A stretch of 64,000 nt of DNA. It comes from Dichetophora obliterata (lineage: Eukaryota; Arthropoda; Insecta; Diptera; Sciomyzidae). Position numbers and translations under genes: made by a program. Every line of letters begins with the position of its first letter. The stretch's first letter is position 1. Where the stretch lies: assembly GCA_963920525.1 (NCBI GenBank), contig OY986435.1, positions 220,130,899 to 220,194,898 on the forward strand. Direction: 5' to 3'. The notes beneath the pieces are model-generated. The model had not been told where the DNA came from. It saw nothing but the letters and a program-made list of their open reading frames with translations, and did not search any database. Below, piece by piece: positions 20,285 through 30,509 of this stretch.

Positions 20285-23200
20285 TTAGTGTTGACTTGGG
20301 TGGCCGTCTGCCGATTCGTCCAAGCGTTGCGAGTCATAATAAGGTTTGACCTCGCTCAGGTGCGCTGTTCGGATACGGTTGTCACCCTTTTTCTTTAGTC
20401 GAACGATGACTGGTGACGTGAATCCCAGTACGGCATAAGGACCCGCATACTTTGGTCCTAACTTGGCGGCAAAGCTGTCTATCGCTTTCGACAGAGAATG
20501 CTGCTTAACAAGAACTTCATCTCCAACGGTAGGCTTCCATGGTCGTCGGCGGAGATTATAATGTCTTGCCTGATCCGTAGCTGCTCGCGAGAGGTTGTGT
20601 CGTACAATAGCAAAAATGTCCTTCAGTCGGGATGCTCGCTCAATGGGTTCTACGCTCTCGGTTCCTGTGCCTGGTGTAACCTCGTCGTACAGGGCGTGCG
20701 GCAAACGTGGTTCCCTTCCTTGAGTCAGGTAGGCTGGACTGTAACCCGTTGTCTCGGAAACGCTCGTGTTAATTGCAAGTGAAATCTCTGGTAGGCTCTC
20801 GTCCCAGCCCCGCTGTTGGTTATCTGCGAGTTGCGCGATCATGGTCTTCACTGTTCGGTTTACACGTTCAGTTGGGTTTTCTTGCGGCGTATACGGCGCG
20901 GTGAGCTGCTGCTGAACCCCTAGGGCTTCTATGTAGCGTTTGAATATACGGCTCGTGAACTGGGTACCATTATCCGTAATAAGAACCTTGGGTACTCCAT
21001 ATCTGCTAATGATTCGTTCACGAAAAGCCTTGAGTAAACCGTCTGCTGTTGCTTTTCGGAGCGGAACCAATTCGGTCCACTTTGAAAACCGATCGAAGAA
21101 AACTAGTAACATCGTGTTGCCGTGTTTTGATCGTGGCAATGGCCCTACAAAATCTGCGCACACTGTTGACCACGGTTCGTCAGGTATCTTGATGAGCATC
21201 TCTCCAGCTGGAGCTTGCTGGCTAGCCTTATAACGTTGACATGAGTCGCAACTTCGAACATAGCGACTTATGTCCCGAAACATACCCGGCCAGTAATACC
21301 GGTTTGCCACTCTTGCGATCGTCTTCCGGATGCCTAAGTGGCCGGCACACGGACTGTCATGATTCTCTTTTAGAACCCGTTCTCGTTGTGACGTGGCAAC
21401 ACACAGCTTCCACGGCACGCAATCGTCATCACTTGCACCTCGTGGGATATGTCGGTATAGTTGACCTTCTATATTAACGTAATCAGAATATTTACTGGGG
21501 AATTTTATTACTTCGGCACGCTTCTTGTTGAGCCACGGGCATGTTGGCTGTTTGGCATCGTTCACGGTTATCCGCTGTAGTTCAACTGGTTGTCGAGAGA
21601 GGGCATCAGCCACGATGTTCTGCTTCCCTCTGCGATACTGAACCGTAAAGTTAAACTGCTGCAACTCGAGTGCCCATCTGGCGATTCGACCTGAGGGGCT
21701 CTCAATAGAGTTTAACCACTTTAGAGACAAGTGGTCGGTGATAACTATAAACTTGTATCCTTCCAGATATGGCCGCATCTTACGAATACCCCATATGATC
21801 GCCAAACACTCCTTTTCGGTGGGCGAATAATTCTTCTCTGCTTTATTCAAGTGCCTGCTAGCATAGGCTATTACTCGTTCTGACCCGTCGATTTCCTGCG
21901 TCAATACTGCACCCAGACCGCTCTCGCTGGCGTCAGTTTGTAGTGTGAACGTTTGGCTAAAGTCTGGGCATGCCAATACCGGAGCCTCGGTGAGCTTCGT
22001 CTTCAAATCCTCGAACGCTTTCTGTTGGGCTTCTGCCCACTTCCAGTGCTTTCCCTTCTTGAGCAAAGCTGTCAAAGGCTGTGCTATGGTCGCAAAGTCT
22101 GGAATGAATCGCCGATACCACGACGCGATTCCTAGATATCGTCGCACTCCTCGCACGTTCTGGGGGGGTTCCAAGTCTCTAATAGCTGCAACCTTGTCGG
22201 GGTCAGTATGAATACCATCACCGCTGACCACATGACCCAAATATTTGATCTTTGTTTTCATGAACTCACATTTCTCAGCATTAATTTTTAGGTTAGCTTT
22301 CCGTAGGCGTCGGAACACTTCTCGCAGGTTCTGCAGGTGCTCATCCAACGTTGCTCCCGTCACCACGATGTCATCTAGGTAGGCGAACGCGAAGGGTTCC
22401 AGCTCTGGACCTATGACTCTATCGAGGACTCTCTGGAATGTTGCTGGTGCGGAGTGAAGGCCAAATGGCATGACGCGCCATTGATACAGGCCACGACCAG
22501 GTACGGTGAATGCGGTGTACTTTTTACTTTCAGCCGCCATCGGGATCTGCCAGTAACCATCCTTCAGATCCAGACTGCTTACGTATTTGGCGTTACGCAG
22601 CCGGTCCAGAATATGCGTAATGCGTGGAAGTGGATATGCATCGGGTACTGATTTGCTGTTAAGCTGCCGGTAGTCAATGCAGAGTCGCCAGGCTCCAGTC
22701 TTCTTGCGAACAATCACAATTGGTGCGCTATATGGACTGTGCGACGGCTCGATGCATCCTTTTGACAATAGCTTGTTGACCTCTTCATCGATGATACTCT
22801 GCATCGCTGGATTTCGTGGGAAGTACCTCTGCTTAATAGGCCGATCATCGGTCATCACGATTTTATGTTCCGTGATGCTCGTAACTCCGTGAATGCCTTC
22901 AAATTGCCTAAGTTCGTAATCTAAAAAATCTTTTATTATTCTTGCTTCGACGGCTTGTCGTTTCAAAGTCGCCGCGTCTACTTCACTCTTAGCTATAGGA
23001 CAGCGGTCAGCTAATGGCTCGTTCTCGTCGCTCTTCTGCTTGTTTTCAATTTCTGGTGGCCTTATCCCATTGGGGACTTCTACTGCTGCGACCAAATTCT
23101 TGATATGCATGCACCGGTTATATGGTTTTCGACGGCGGTGGTGCTTTCGTTTTCTTCTTGTTCGTTTCTTCATTGCGGCAGTTGATAATGCAGATGCTGC

Positions 23201-23920
23201 TGCTTCGGCAGTTGGTAAGGCAGATGCTGCTGCTTCGACAGTTGGTAACGCAGATGCTGCTGCTACGGCAGTTGGTAACGCAGATGCTGCTGCTTCGGCA
23301 GTTGGTAAGGCAGATGCTGCTGCTTCGGCACGTTCCCTTCTGAAATCTTTTGTTACAATTTTCTTCACAGACCCCTTCAAATTTTCATTACTATGAAGCG
23401 GGGTTACTTCTGGTCCGAGCTGGATTGTCTCTCCACCACAGCTAAACTTAACTCCGGTTTGAATGCAGAAATCCAATCCCAAAAGAACATCTTCAGTCGC
23501 ATCTGGCATGACAAGGAAGTCAAAGTTGCGATTTATGTTACCTAGGCGTATCCTTGTTTCCACCGCATGCTTAAGAGGTCTCACCGACCCGTCGGCCAGA
23601 GTGACGTCTGCATCTATATTTAATTTGTGACACTGCTGCCCTAATTGGTGAGCGAATGCCTGACTAATGAAACTTTTAGTGGCTCCCGTGTCGATAGTCG
23701 CTGTTGTTTTTATGTTGCCCACTACAAGGTTAGCAAACAAGTGGTGATTGTTGATATTAAGGTGATTTACTGTTGATGAGGGGCCTCTGCTGAAGGTGCC
23801 GCCGCCCCTCGACTCGGACGGAACCTGGGACCGTTTTCCGGCTGAAATGGACAACATGTGCTGGCGCGCACACCACGGCGTCCACATCTTCGGCAAAAGG
23901 TGGCTGATCCTCGGCGGCAT
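20285..23920 (-). CDS. pol: pol polyprotein of the LTR element
   Basis: 1211-codon open frame in the -1 frame relative to gag, with a ~154-bp overlap, so it is probably expressed by -1 frameshifting. Order of domains (approximate residues): aspartic protease with DTGATKSF (77); an Ala/Pro-rich linker with five 10-residue repeats (196-245); reverse transcriptase with YLDDIVV (~512); RNase H with TDASESGLG (~661) and ITDHLSLKW; integrase with an H-H-C-C zinc region (~860-895), FVGPLPRSK, ITDNGTQFTS (~983) and the Glu in NPTERVNR (~1013). All key catalytic motifs are present and no stop interrupts the frame. It would process the polyprotein, copy the RNA and integrate the DNA. The apparent start codon is not meaningful if entry is by frameshift. 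Confidence 0.96.
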   Translation of the reverse strand: MPPRISHLLPKMWTPWCARQHMLSISAGKRSQVPSESRGGGTFSRGPSSTVNHLNINNHHLFANLVVGNIKTTATIDTGATKSFISQAFAHQLGQQCHKLNIDADVTLADGSVRPLKHAVETRIRLGNINRNFDFLVMPDATEDVLLGLDFCIQTGVKFSCGGETIQLGPEVTPLHSNENLKGSVKKIVTKDFRRERAEAAASALPTAEAAASALPTAVAAASALPTVEAAASALPTAEAAASALSTAAMKKRTRRKRKHHRRRKPYNRCMHIKNLVAAVEVPNGIRPPEIENKQKSDENEPLADRCPIAKSEVDAATLKRQAVEARIIKDFLDYELRQFEGIHGVTSITEHKIVMTDDRPIKQRYFPRNPAMQSIIDEEVNKLLSKGCIEPSHSPYSAPIVIVRKKTGAWRLCIDYRQLNSKSVPDAYPLPRITHILDRLRNAKYVSSLDLKDGYWQIPMAAESKKYTAFTVPGRGLYQWRVMPFGLHSAPATFQRVLDRVIGPELEPFAFAYLDDIVVTGATLDEHLQNLREVFRRLRKANLKINAEKCEFMKTKIKYLGHVVSGDGIHTDPDKVAAIRDLEPPQNVRGVRRYLGIASWYRRFIPDFATIAQPLTALLKKGKHWKWAEAQQKAFEDLKTKLTEAPVLACPDFSQTFTLQTDASESGLGAVLTQEIDGSERVIAYASRHLNKAEKNYSPTEKECLAIIWGIRKMRPYLEGYKFIVITDHLSLKWLNSIESPSGRIARWALELQQFNFTVQYRRGKQNIVADALSRQPVELQRITVNDAKQPTCPWLNKKRAEVIKFPSKYSDYVNIEGQLYRHIPRGASDDDCVPWKLCVATSQRERVLKENHDSPCAGHLGIRKTIARVANRYYWPGMFRDISRYVRSCDSCQRYKASQQAPAGEMLIKIPDEPWSTVCADFVGPLPRSKHGNTMLLVFFDRFSKWTELVPLRKATADGLLKAFRERIISRYGVPKVLITDNGTQFTSRIFKRYIEALGVQQQLTAPYTPQENPTERVNRTVKTMIAQLADNQQRGWDESLPEISLAINTSVSETTGYSPAYLTQGREPRLPHALYDEVTPGTGTESVEPIERASRLKDIFAIVRHNLSRAATDQARHYNLRRRPWKPTVGDEVLVKQHSLSKAIDSFAAKLGPKYAGPYAVLGFTSPVIVRLKKKGDNRIRTAHLSEVKPYYDSQRLDESADGHPSQH
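23190..23339 (-). repeat. Five 30-bp tandem units in pol linker
   Basis: GCAGATGCTGCTGCTTCG recurs at 23190, 23220, 23250, 23280 and 23310. On the coding strand each unit gives AEAAASALPT-like decapeptides between protease and RT. It shares GCAGATGCTGCTGC and GGCAGTTG with the ORF3 33-bp array, so both derive from one ancestral repeat. Confidence 0.92.
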
Positions 23921-24852
23921 GTTCTAGCGATGTGGCCTTCTTCTCCACAGTTGCTGCACGTGGTCTTAATGTTAACATGGGTCGGTTGATCTTCAGACAC
24001 CATACGATGCTGTTCGGGAGGTGGTCGCACTGCGGGGTTCCGGGTAGTCTCTTGGACTTTAATATTTTCAAGGTCTTCGGCCAGCTCTATTAAATCCGCT
24101 AGAGAGGAGAAGTCCTTGCGCCGGATATACCACTGGTAGTCCGTCTGTAGATTCCGAAAAATCCTATCCAATTTTTGATCTTCTGTATAGCTGACGTGTC
24201 GCATCATATTTTGCATTGTGAGCACGTAATCCTTTATTTTCTCTTTGGGCTGTTGGTGTCTACGTCGAATCTCGTCGTCGACTTCTTCGAAATATCGAGC
24301 TGGCAAGAAAAATTTTAAAAAGTCAAATTTAAATGAATCCCACGTAACCCAGTGCTGATTATTGTTGCGATACCAGATGATTGCCCGATCTTTTAGTAGC
24401 TCTGGCATTGTTCGAGGCAAGAGATTTCTGTCGACACTGTAGACTTCGGCCAATTCTTCTAGTCTTTCGACGAATGATAGCGGATCCTTACCCCCGTCAT
24501 ACTTAATCGACCATTTTCTTACCTGCTCGATTACAACAACCTGTGGCGTAGTCACTTGCCTTGATGGAAATGTCCATTCTGCGCTGTGGCTCTGAAAGTC
24601 GCTCGGTGGCGGGATCTCTAGCGTGGTCGGTTGTGGTGGGGTAGGCGATACGTCTCGACGGTGCTTGCTTTGTAGCTCCACTAGGCGCTGGGTCGTCTCC
24701 TGCGCATGCGTTTTGTCGCCGACAAATGCTGCGAATCGTTTGCGCATTTCTTCAACGGTACCGGCTTTGTCAAGATCGAATTCCGCGGCGTACTTATCGA
24801 GTTCTTCCCGTTTAAGGGAGTATGCCCACGTGACACTAAGTGGCTTACTCAT
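23767..24852 (-). CDS. gag: gag of the LTR element
   Basis: 361-residue protein from the ATG at 24852 (MSKPLSVTWAYSL); the open frame extends slightly upstream but without an ATG. The N-terminal ~70 residues resemble a DNA-binding SAP-like helix pair (REELDKYAAEF...TVEEMRKRF), an inference only. The middle has the retrotransposon gag/capsid-like region (ILWYRNNN-type WDSFKFDFLKFFLPARY, DYVLTMQNMMR). Near the C-terminus there is a CCHC zinc knuckle (CSNCGEEGHIARTC, ~297-310). A second knuckle-like CRRCGRRGVRASTC has Val in place of the His. It packages the element RNA. It overlaps pol. Confidence 0.92.
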   Translation of the reverse strand: MSKPLSVTWAYSLKREELDKYAAEFDLDKAGTVEEMRKRFAAFVGDKTHAQETTQRLVELQSKHRRDVSPTPPQPTTLEIPPPSDFQSHSAEWTFPSRQVTTPQVVVIEQVRKWSIKYDGGKDPLSFVERLEELAEVYSVDRNLLPRTMPELLKDRAIIWYRNNNQHWVTWDSFKFDFLKFFLPARYFEEVDDEIRRRHQQPKEKIKDYVLTMQNMMRHVSYTEDQKLDRIFRNLQTDYQWYIRRKDFSSLADLIELAEDLENIKVQETTRNPAVRPPPEQHRMVSEDQPTHVNIKTTCSNCGEEGHIARTCRRGSATFCRRCGRRGVRASTCCPFQPENGPRFRPSRGAAAPSAEAPHQQ

Positions 24853-25337
24853 TTTTTTTTTATAATTGGGCTGTTCACTATTCAAGGTTCTTTTTTTCTT
24901 TTCTTAAAAAAAAACTTTTATTTTTATCGTCTAGGAACCATCAAAATATTCCTTATCGTTCACTATTTTTGGTATAACTTATTATTCGCTTTTCATTTTT
25001 TTTCACTATATATTCCGAATGTTTATTTTCCGAATGTTTACATTTCGTTATCATATCGTTCTATTCTTTATTTATTTATTATTTTTTTAATTAAAAGCAC
25101 TGTTTATTAATGTTTTTTTTTTTTTTAATTTTGTTCACTGTTTATTATTTTTTTTTTTTTTTTATGCACTGTCGACTATTGTTCGCGTTTATTCGTTATT
25201 TATTACAAATTCTTTGTACATATTCTTTTCTTGCTGTACTCGAATTTTCTTTCTTTTTATTCACACACTCGGTTTTTGAGTTCTGTGCCTCTTTTCCTCG
25301 GCTTTTTTTTTCCGACTCTCGTTAATTCACGCACTTG
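24853..25337 (-). other. Untranslated leader of the LTR element
   Basis: Sequence between primer site and gag ATG. On the element strand it is extremely A-rich with repeated AAAAAAAA and AATAGTGAAC motifs (GTTCACTATT on the plus strand). The poly-Phe ORFs on the plus strand here are artefacts of T runs. Confidence 0.7.
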
Positions 25338-25355
25338 GTCCCTGCTCGGGCGCCA
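25338..25355 (-). other. Primer binding site, tRNA-Lys-like
   Basis: On the element strand TGGCGCCCGAGCAGGGAC begins one base after the 5' LTR. It differs by one base from the well-known tRNA-Lys primer site (A to G at position 11). It would prime minus-strand DNA synthesis. Confidence 0.88.
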
Positions 25356-25657
25356 TTGTAACGAACCTTTTCTTCTTTAGCCGAGGTATATCTCGCCGGC
25401 TCCAGGGTTCGTTGCCAAAAATTTATTTTTCTCGGACTTTGTGGTGAATTCACGTTGAAAGAAATGAATTATAACTCCAGCTTATACTCGTTTCAATTCT
25501 TTTATTAAGTAACTAAAGACTCGACTGCCGCTGTCTCAATTCTCAGAAGGTGACTTTCATGCACCTTCGCCTCGTTGCTTGGCACTCGCTCTTCAGCACT
25601 CTCGTCGGTCTAGCACGAACTGGCCTTCCAACACGCTCTGTGATCTTCGCTAGTCTA

Positions 25658-26245
25658 CTGAGTTACGCCACCGACCTGTAGTAAAACTTCGGGTCGGCCC
25701 ACTTGCGTCGCTCTCCTAACTGCGCTGGCCTCGTCTAACGGCTGAGTTACGCCACCGACCTGTAGTAAAACTTCGGGTCGGCCCACTTGCGTCGCTCACC
25801 TAACTACGCTGGCCCCGTCTAACGGCTGAGTTACGCCACCGACCTGTAGTAAGACTTCGGGTCGGCCCACTTGCGTCGCTCACCTAACTACGCTGGCCTC
25901 GTCTAACGGCTGAGTTACGCCACCGACCTGTAGTAAGACTTCGGGTCGGCCCACTTGCGTCGCTCACCTAACTACGCTGGCCTCGTCTAACGGCTGAGTT
26001 ACGCCACCGACCTGTAGTAAAACTTCGGGTCGGCCCACTTGCGTCGCTCACCTAACTACGCTGGCCTCGTCTAACTGCTGAGTTACGCCACCGACCTGTA
26101 GTAAAACTTCGGGTCGGCCCACTTGCGTCGCTCACCTAACTACGCTGGCCTCGTCTAACTGCTGAGTTACGCCACCGACCTGTAGTAAAACTTCGGGTCG
26201 GCTCACTTGCGTCGCTTCAGCCTATTAAGTTTGCACTACCGATCT
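25658..26245. repeat. Seven tandem 84-bp units in the 5' LTR
   Basis: CTGAGTTACGCCACCGACCT begins at 25658, 25742, 25826, 25910, 25994, 26078 and 26162, a period of exactly 84 bp. Each unit contains CCGACC...GGGTCGG, able to form a 6-7-bp stem around TGTAGTAAAACTTC. The outer units are slightly diverged (CTCCTAACTGCGC in the first). The 3' LTR has a single unit combining the left flank of unit 1 with the right flank of unit 7. The array lies between the TATA box and the poly(A) signal, so it should be transcribed. Confidence 0.95.
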
Positions 26246-26360
26246 GTAGTAAAACTCCAGGTCGGTCTACGTGTGCACTACTTCTACTACTATTCCTACT
26301 AGATGACTTACCCAGGCCGTGGCTCGAACAGAACTCAATTAAATCTAACTATGTCTCGCC

Positions 26361-26368
26361 TTATATAG
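26361..26368 (-). promoter_or_regulatory. TATA box of the 5' LTR
   Basis: On the minus strand TATATAAGG precedes CGAGACATAG. It is the only strong TATA match in the LTR and is oriented toward gag. The same site is in the 3' LTR near 17433. Confidence 0.7.
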
Positions 26369-27051
26369 GACAGTCGCAGAGCTTTGCCTAAATGCAAGCT
26401 CTCTTCTCGCTTTCTGATTGGCTGGCACTACAGCTGATCTGGTGCTTTTCGTTTACTATGTTTGTAACAGCTGACCGTGTGCTTTTAGTTCTATGTTTGT
26501 CACAGCTGACCGTGTGCTTTCGTGGTTTGTGCCATGGGTGCCTTACACTAGCCACTGGTGTGCTGGTTTCCTGTTAGATGGCGTTGTCTCTTCTTTCATC
26601 TACTTAATTTCTAATTTTATAAGCGGCAGCAGAGTTAATACGAACTAGCTTTATACAATACAATTCTTATTGTAAACATATTCCAATCGTTAATTACATA
26701 CTAATTAATAATACACTTCATTTGTAGTAACAATAAATGAAAAGGTGATAAACATTTCAATATATTAAAATAATAATGAATTTAAATACTATCATTTACT
26801 TTATATAATATACATTTATATATTATCATATTTTAAATATTTTGTATGAAACAAAAAATGTTGTTGACTGAATTCATTACAGTATTTAAACAAAGTTATT
26901 TAGAAGTAAAATACAAAATCCAAAATAAAACAAGGGTGACTCACGATGAATGCTGATATGCTGCTTCGTGGTATGGTCGTCTCTGTTGTTGATGTGATGT
27001 TGCTGCCAATGTGTGGTTAAAATGCAGTAGCCATTTTAGCCTTCACAAGGT

Positions 27052-28441
27052 TTTTTAAAAAAGTGGCCATCCCTAAAACGCACGAGCTAGTAAAAACATT
27101 CTCTACTTACAACTTTGATCGTACTTTAACCCTGCTTTAGATTTTTACGGGATGAGGTCGAAGCAAAGTCTGAGGTCGAATTTAGTGTTACTTCATAAGA
27201 ACTCGTTGTTTCTAGTCTAGCTGTCAAAGGCCGACCAACCTAAGGCGCTGCTGAGTTTTAGGCATAACTTTTTTGCCATGTTTCTTCATCATTCTTCTAT
27301 TTATTAAAGCAATTTTTTCAAGATTTATGCTTACTGTTAAATATTCTTGTCGTGCTATAAATAATATAAAAATACAAGCATATAAAAAAATGCAAAAAAA
27401 AAGAAGCATATTAAAAAGTTACAGAAACTTCCTGGCATTCTTTTTACTTACTTTTTTTGTTCATATAAATCATGTGAATGTTTGAAATACATTGGCAACT
27501 CCTCCAAATCCCACAAGATCCCACAAAATACGGTCGTGGGAGGGAAAGGGTGATGGCATTGTGTGTGAAAATGTATTTACGTACATCTTACTGCGTAACG
27601 TGATATTGGTGCCGGAGTGCTTATGACACGTTATGTTAGAGACAGTAATGCAGCAAATTTAATGCAGCCTCGACATACAAATTTTGTCCCAGACACGCAG
27701 AGATATATACAGAAGAGTTTGTTGCTGGATCTGTGCACGCTGCTTTTTGTGCTGCTGACGTTGAATACAAAACACAAACTTTTTCATGAATATATTCCTT
27801 TAATGTTGCCTGATGGATGAAATTTATGCATGAATTTGATAAAAGCTTTTATTTAAAGAATGCAGGCTACAATGTTTTATCATTGCTTTCCGTACAAGTT
27901 TCACATGCCAACTGGCGCTGAAACATGAGCATGGCAGGCATTTTGATTTTTTAGACTGTAGTTTTACTAACATTTTTACCAGAGCTTGCAAAAACTCACA
28001 AGTGTTGAGCGCAATAACACTTACCCTCATTAAAATTATTCAATCGAGGAACAGTTACCTTTCCCGCTTTTAAAAATTTGTCGGTGATGTCATTGTAATC
28101 AGAACTATAAGTGGGATGGGGCAAAATCTGATTTTTATTGTTACGGATCCATAGTTGTATCCCAAAGTTAACACAACAGTTTGACTTCATTTGACTTTGT
28201 ATCTAGGACTTATTTTTTTAAACAGAAAGTTTTTCATTGTGGTGTATTTGATAAAGTAGTTATTATTTATGTATGAATAAAAATTTGATGTATAAAAATA
28301 TTCTGAAATCCTGGCAAAAAAGGGAAAAGTTGTAGGGGTCTTCCTGCTTTTTATTTTTATGAACATTTATTTTACATTACATTTGATATTTATTTTTTAT
28401 TTTATTTTACATTTATATTTAAGGACACCTTTATTTTTACA
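27052..28441. other. Intergenic sequence, no gene recognised
   Basis: Short ORFs only. I could not find the continuation of the BED-finger reading that the LTR element interrupted. Confidence 0.5.
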
Positions 28442-28443
28442 TA

Positions 28444-29376
28444 CAGGGTTGCCAATATTCGAAGCGCCCATTTTATTTTTAAATAAATCAAAGAAACCAC
28501 AATTTTTTGTCTGTTCGTCATGAATATCATTTAATTGGGTTCAAGTAGATTTGCTTACATTATTTCTTGAATATGATATCTCGTAAATGGTCGCCAATGG
28601 CCTCTACGACATATTGTGCCCGTTTTGCAGCATTTTCCATGGTTTTCTTCAACATTTCGATGGGAATGGCGGTTATTTCTTGACGGATGTTGGTTTTCAG
28701 CTCTTCTAGGGTCTTTGGCTTGTTGACGTAAACCTTTGATTTCAAATAACCCCACAAAAAGAAGTCTGGAGGCGTTAAATCTGGTGATCTTGGCGGCCAA
28801 TCGAAATCACCATTTTTTGACATCAAACGGCCAGGGAACAATTGCTTCAAAAAATCGATTGTAGTGCGGCTTGTGTGTGGTGGCGCGCCGTCTTGTTGAA
28901 ACCAGTAGTGCCTGATACGCTTTCGACGAACGATTGGCATGAAAAAATTGTTTATCATATCGCGATAACGCTCCTGATTGACAGTAACTCTGTGGCCATT
29001 ATCATCTTCGAAAAAGAACGGCCCAATGAGCATTTTAGCACAAACGCCGCACCAAACAGTGACTTTTGCATCGTGAAGAGGTACCTCTTGAATCTCTTGT
29101 GGATTTTCAGTGGCATAAATACGGCAATTTTGTTTGTTTACCGTTCCGTTCAACTGAAAATGAGCTTCATCGCTCATTGAGTTGAGTTTTCACTATTGAC
29201 TTGTTTTGTTGAATGTAAATTTCAACAATTTTAGAGCGTTCGCGTGGCGTGTACTGTTCCATTGTAAACATTTGCTTGGAATGACGCTTCAAACGCGGTA
29301 TGTCATTAGTCGATTTGGCATCACTGCGGAAAGTTACAGTGTTGCCAGATGGGCGCTTCGAATATTGGCAACCCTG
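28444..29376 (-). mobile_element. DD41D (rosa-type) mariner-like element, internally deleted
   Basis: TIR CAGGGTTGCCAATATTCGAA at 28444 and its inverse ending at 29376, flanked by TA on both sides. Length 933 bp, shorter than the ~1.26 kb of the related element at 48287. Most of the DNA-binding region of its transposase is missing. Confidence 0.93.
28560..29292 (-). pseudogene. DD41D transposase with deleted DNA-binding domain
   Basis: A short N-terminal piece (MEQYTPRERSKIVEIYIQQN, about 29265-29200) is followed, after a stop and a deletion, by the catalytic domain at 29177-28560. That domain has SDEAHFQLNG, WFQQDGAPPHTS and SPDLTPPDFFLWG. Between the second and third Asp there are 41 residues. 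DD41D is characteristic of the rosa family of mariner relatives, first known from tephritid flies. The catalytic domain is uninterrupted, but without the DNA-binding half it should not be functional. Confidence 0.9.
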
Positions 29377-29396
29377 TATGAAGCTGCATGAATTAT

Positions 29397-29480
29397 ATAC
29401 AAGGTGCCCCAGATATAGCATTAAATCCCTCGGCTGGTAATTCTTTTTGATAAGGCGAGTATAACACTTTATGGAGTTTC
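29397..29480 (+). repeat. End fragment of the 2178-type element
   Basis: AAGGTGCCCCAGATATAGC followed by AAATCCCTCGG.TGGTAATTCT and GATAAGGCGAGTA parallels the first ~75 bp of the element at 2178. Only this end is present, starting ~20 bp from the DD41D element. Confidence 0.75.
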
Positions 29481-30509
29481 CTGCCATATTGTAAAACTTA
29501 CAAGATACAGGGTGTTTAACGGTTTTGGTACGTGTTTAGTATTATTGATACTACTACTGTATTGATCTATACTACTCACCATAAAATAAAAATAATATAA
29601 TATGTTCTCAAAATATCAACTTCAACTTTTTCATCAGTATATTGATCACTTTCGTGTCACGTGCTGTAGCGGAGCTAAAATTTTAAGATTACCCAACGAA
29701 ATATCAACAAATTTTGTATCTTTTCTTATATCGGAGCTTACACTTTTGTCCCTCTTTATTTTAAGTTATTGTTTTCTATTACGTTATTTTTGAAGAGAAA
29801 TGGAACATTTTGTTTTTGTACATTAATAAAATTGCATTAAAATCATTTTGGCATAAAAAGTTTTTCGGTGAGTCATTTCATTCAGCAGTCTCTCGAATGT
29901 TTTGGGGTGTATGAAGACTTAAGTTCCTGACTGTAGATGACATGAACATGCTGTGCGATTGGTGCCGTTTTAGTACCTTTTTTTAAAGTGGCATTTAACG
30001 GCGTATTGACACTTCACATTACACTTTACCTTTAAAAAACCTTTTAAAAGTACCTTTCAAAACCACTGTAATCTCCTCACAAAAAATGGTTTTCAGTTCA
30101 AGAATTTAAGTATTTTTCCGGCATAGTAGCTAACGCACAGTGTTCTAAAATGATAATTTATGAGTTACTTTAGTTTTCTTTTCTCTAATTACAGTAATAC
30201 TTTAGCTAGGGTAATGATCTTTTGTAGAGATTTGGATACAGTCCATTGAAAGCCATTTTCAAAAGATGGGCGAGATCGCATGAGAGGGCGTGGTACATTA
30301 TTTATAACTTCAACTCGATACATATTTGTACATATTTATCGATCGATACATATGTATTTATACGAACTTATAATTTGAAATAAAAAAAAAGTGGACGAGG
30401 TTAGCAAGGAGCGAGGTTATACATTTTTTTTTTAAATTTACGTTAAGTTTACAAAAGAACATTGATTATTCATTTAAAAACAAAGAAAAAATACATCTTG
30501 TTTTCATTT
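29481..30509. other. Intergenic, with isolated Tc1-type end
   Basis: No gene. GACTTAAGTTCCTGACTGTA at about 29917-29936 resembles the terminal 20 bp of the Tc1 element at 8611-10220, without a partner. Confidence 0.45.

Larger units (their letters stand above)
16929..27047 (-). mobile_element. Complete Gypsy-type LTR retrotransposon (Osvaldo/Ulysses-like), minus strand
   Basis: Two LTRs begin TGTAACG and end CTTCACA (plus strand), flanked by AGGT at 16925-16928 and 27048-27051, a 4-bp target duplication. In the element's orientation the order is 5' LTR, a tRNA-Lys-like primer site, gag, pol (protease-RT-RNase H-integrase), a third ORF, a purine tract and the 3' LTR. The integrase placed after RT is the Gypsy order. 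Long ~1.2-kb LTRs, the Lys primer and a post-pol ORF recall Osvaldo/Ulysses of Drosophila; that affiliation is an inference. gag and pol are open. The LTRs appear identical except for an 84-bp repeat copy number, which suggests a recent insertion. Confidence 0.95.
25357..27047 (-). repeat. 5' LTR (1691 bp)
   Basis: Same termini and, wherever I compared them, the same sequence as the 3' LTR. It has six extra 84-bp units, which accounts exactly for the 504-bp length difference. It contains the promoter (TATA at 26361) and a poly(A) signal at 25501-25506. Confidence 0.95.

Noticed and set aside
24706..25325. Phe-rich ORFs on the plus strand
   Set aside because: Produced by T runs in the AT-rich leader of the LTR element, opposite to gag.
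29509..29936. Possible small transposon between ACAGGGTGTTTAACGG and the Tc1-like end at 29936
   Set aside because: The two ends are not inverted copies and no matching target duplication was seen.
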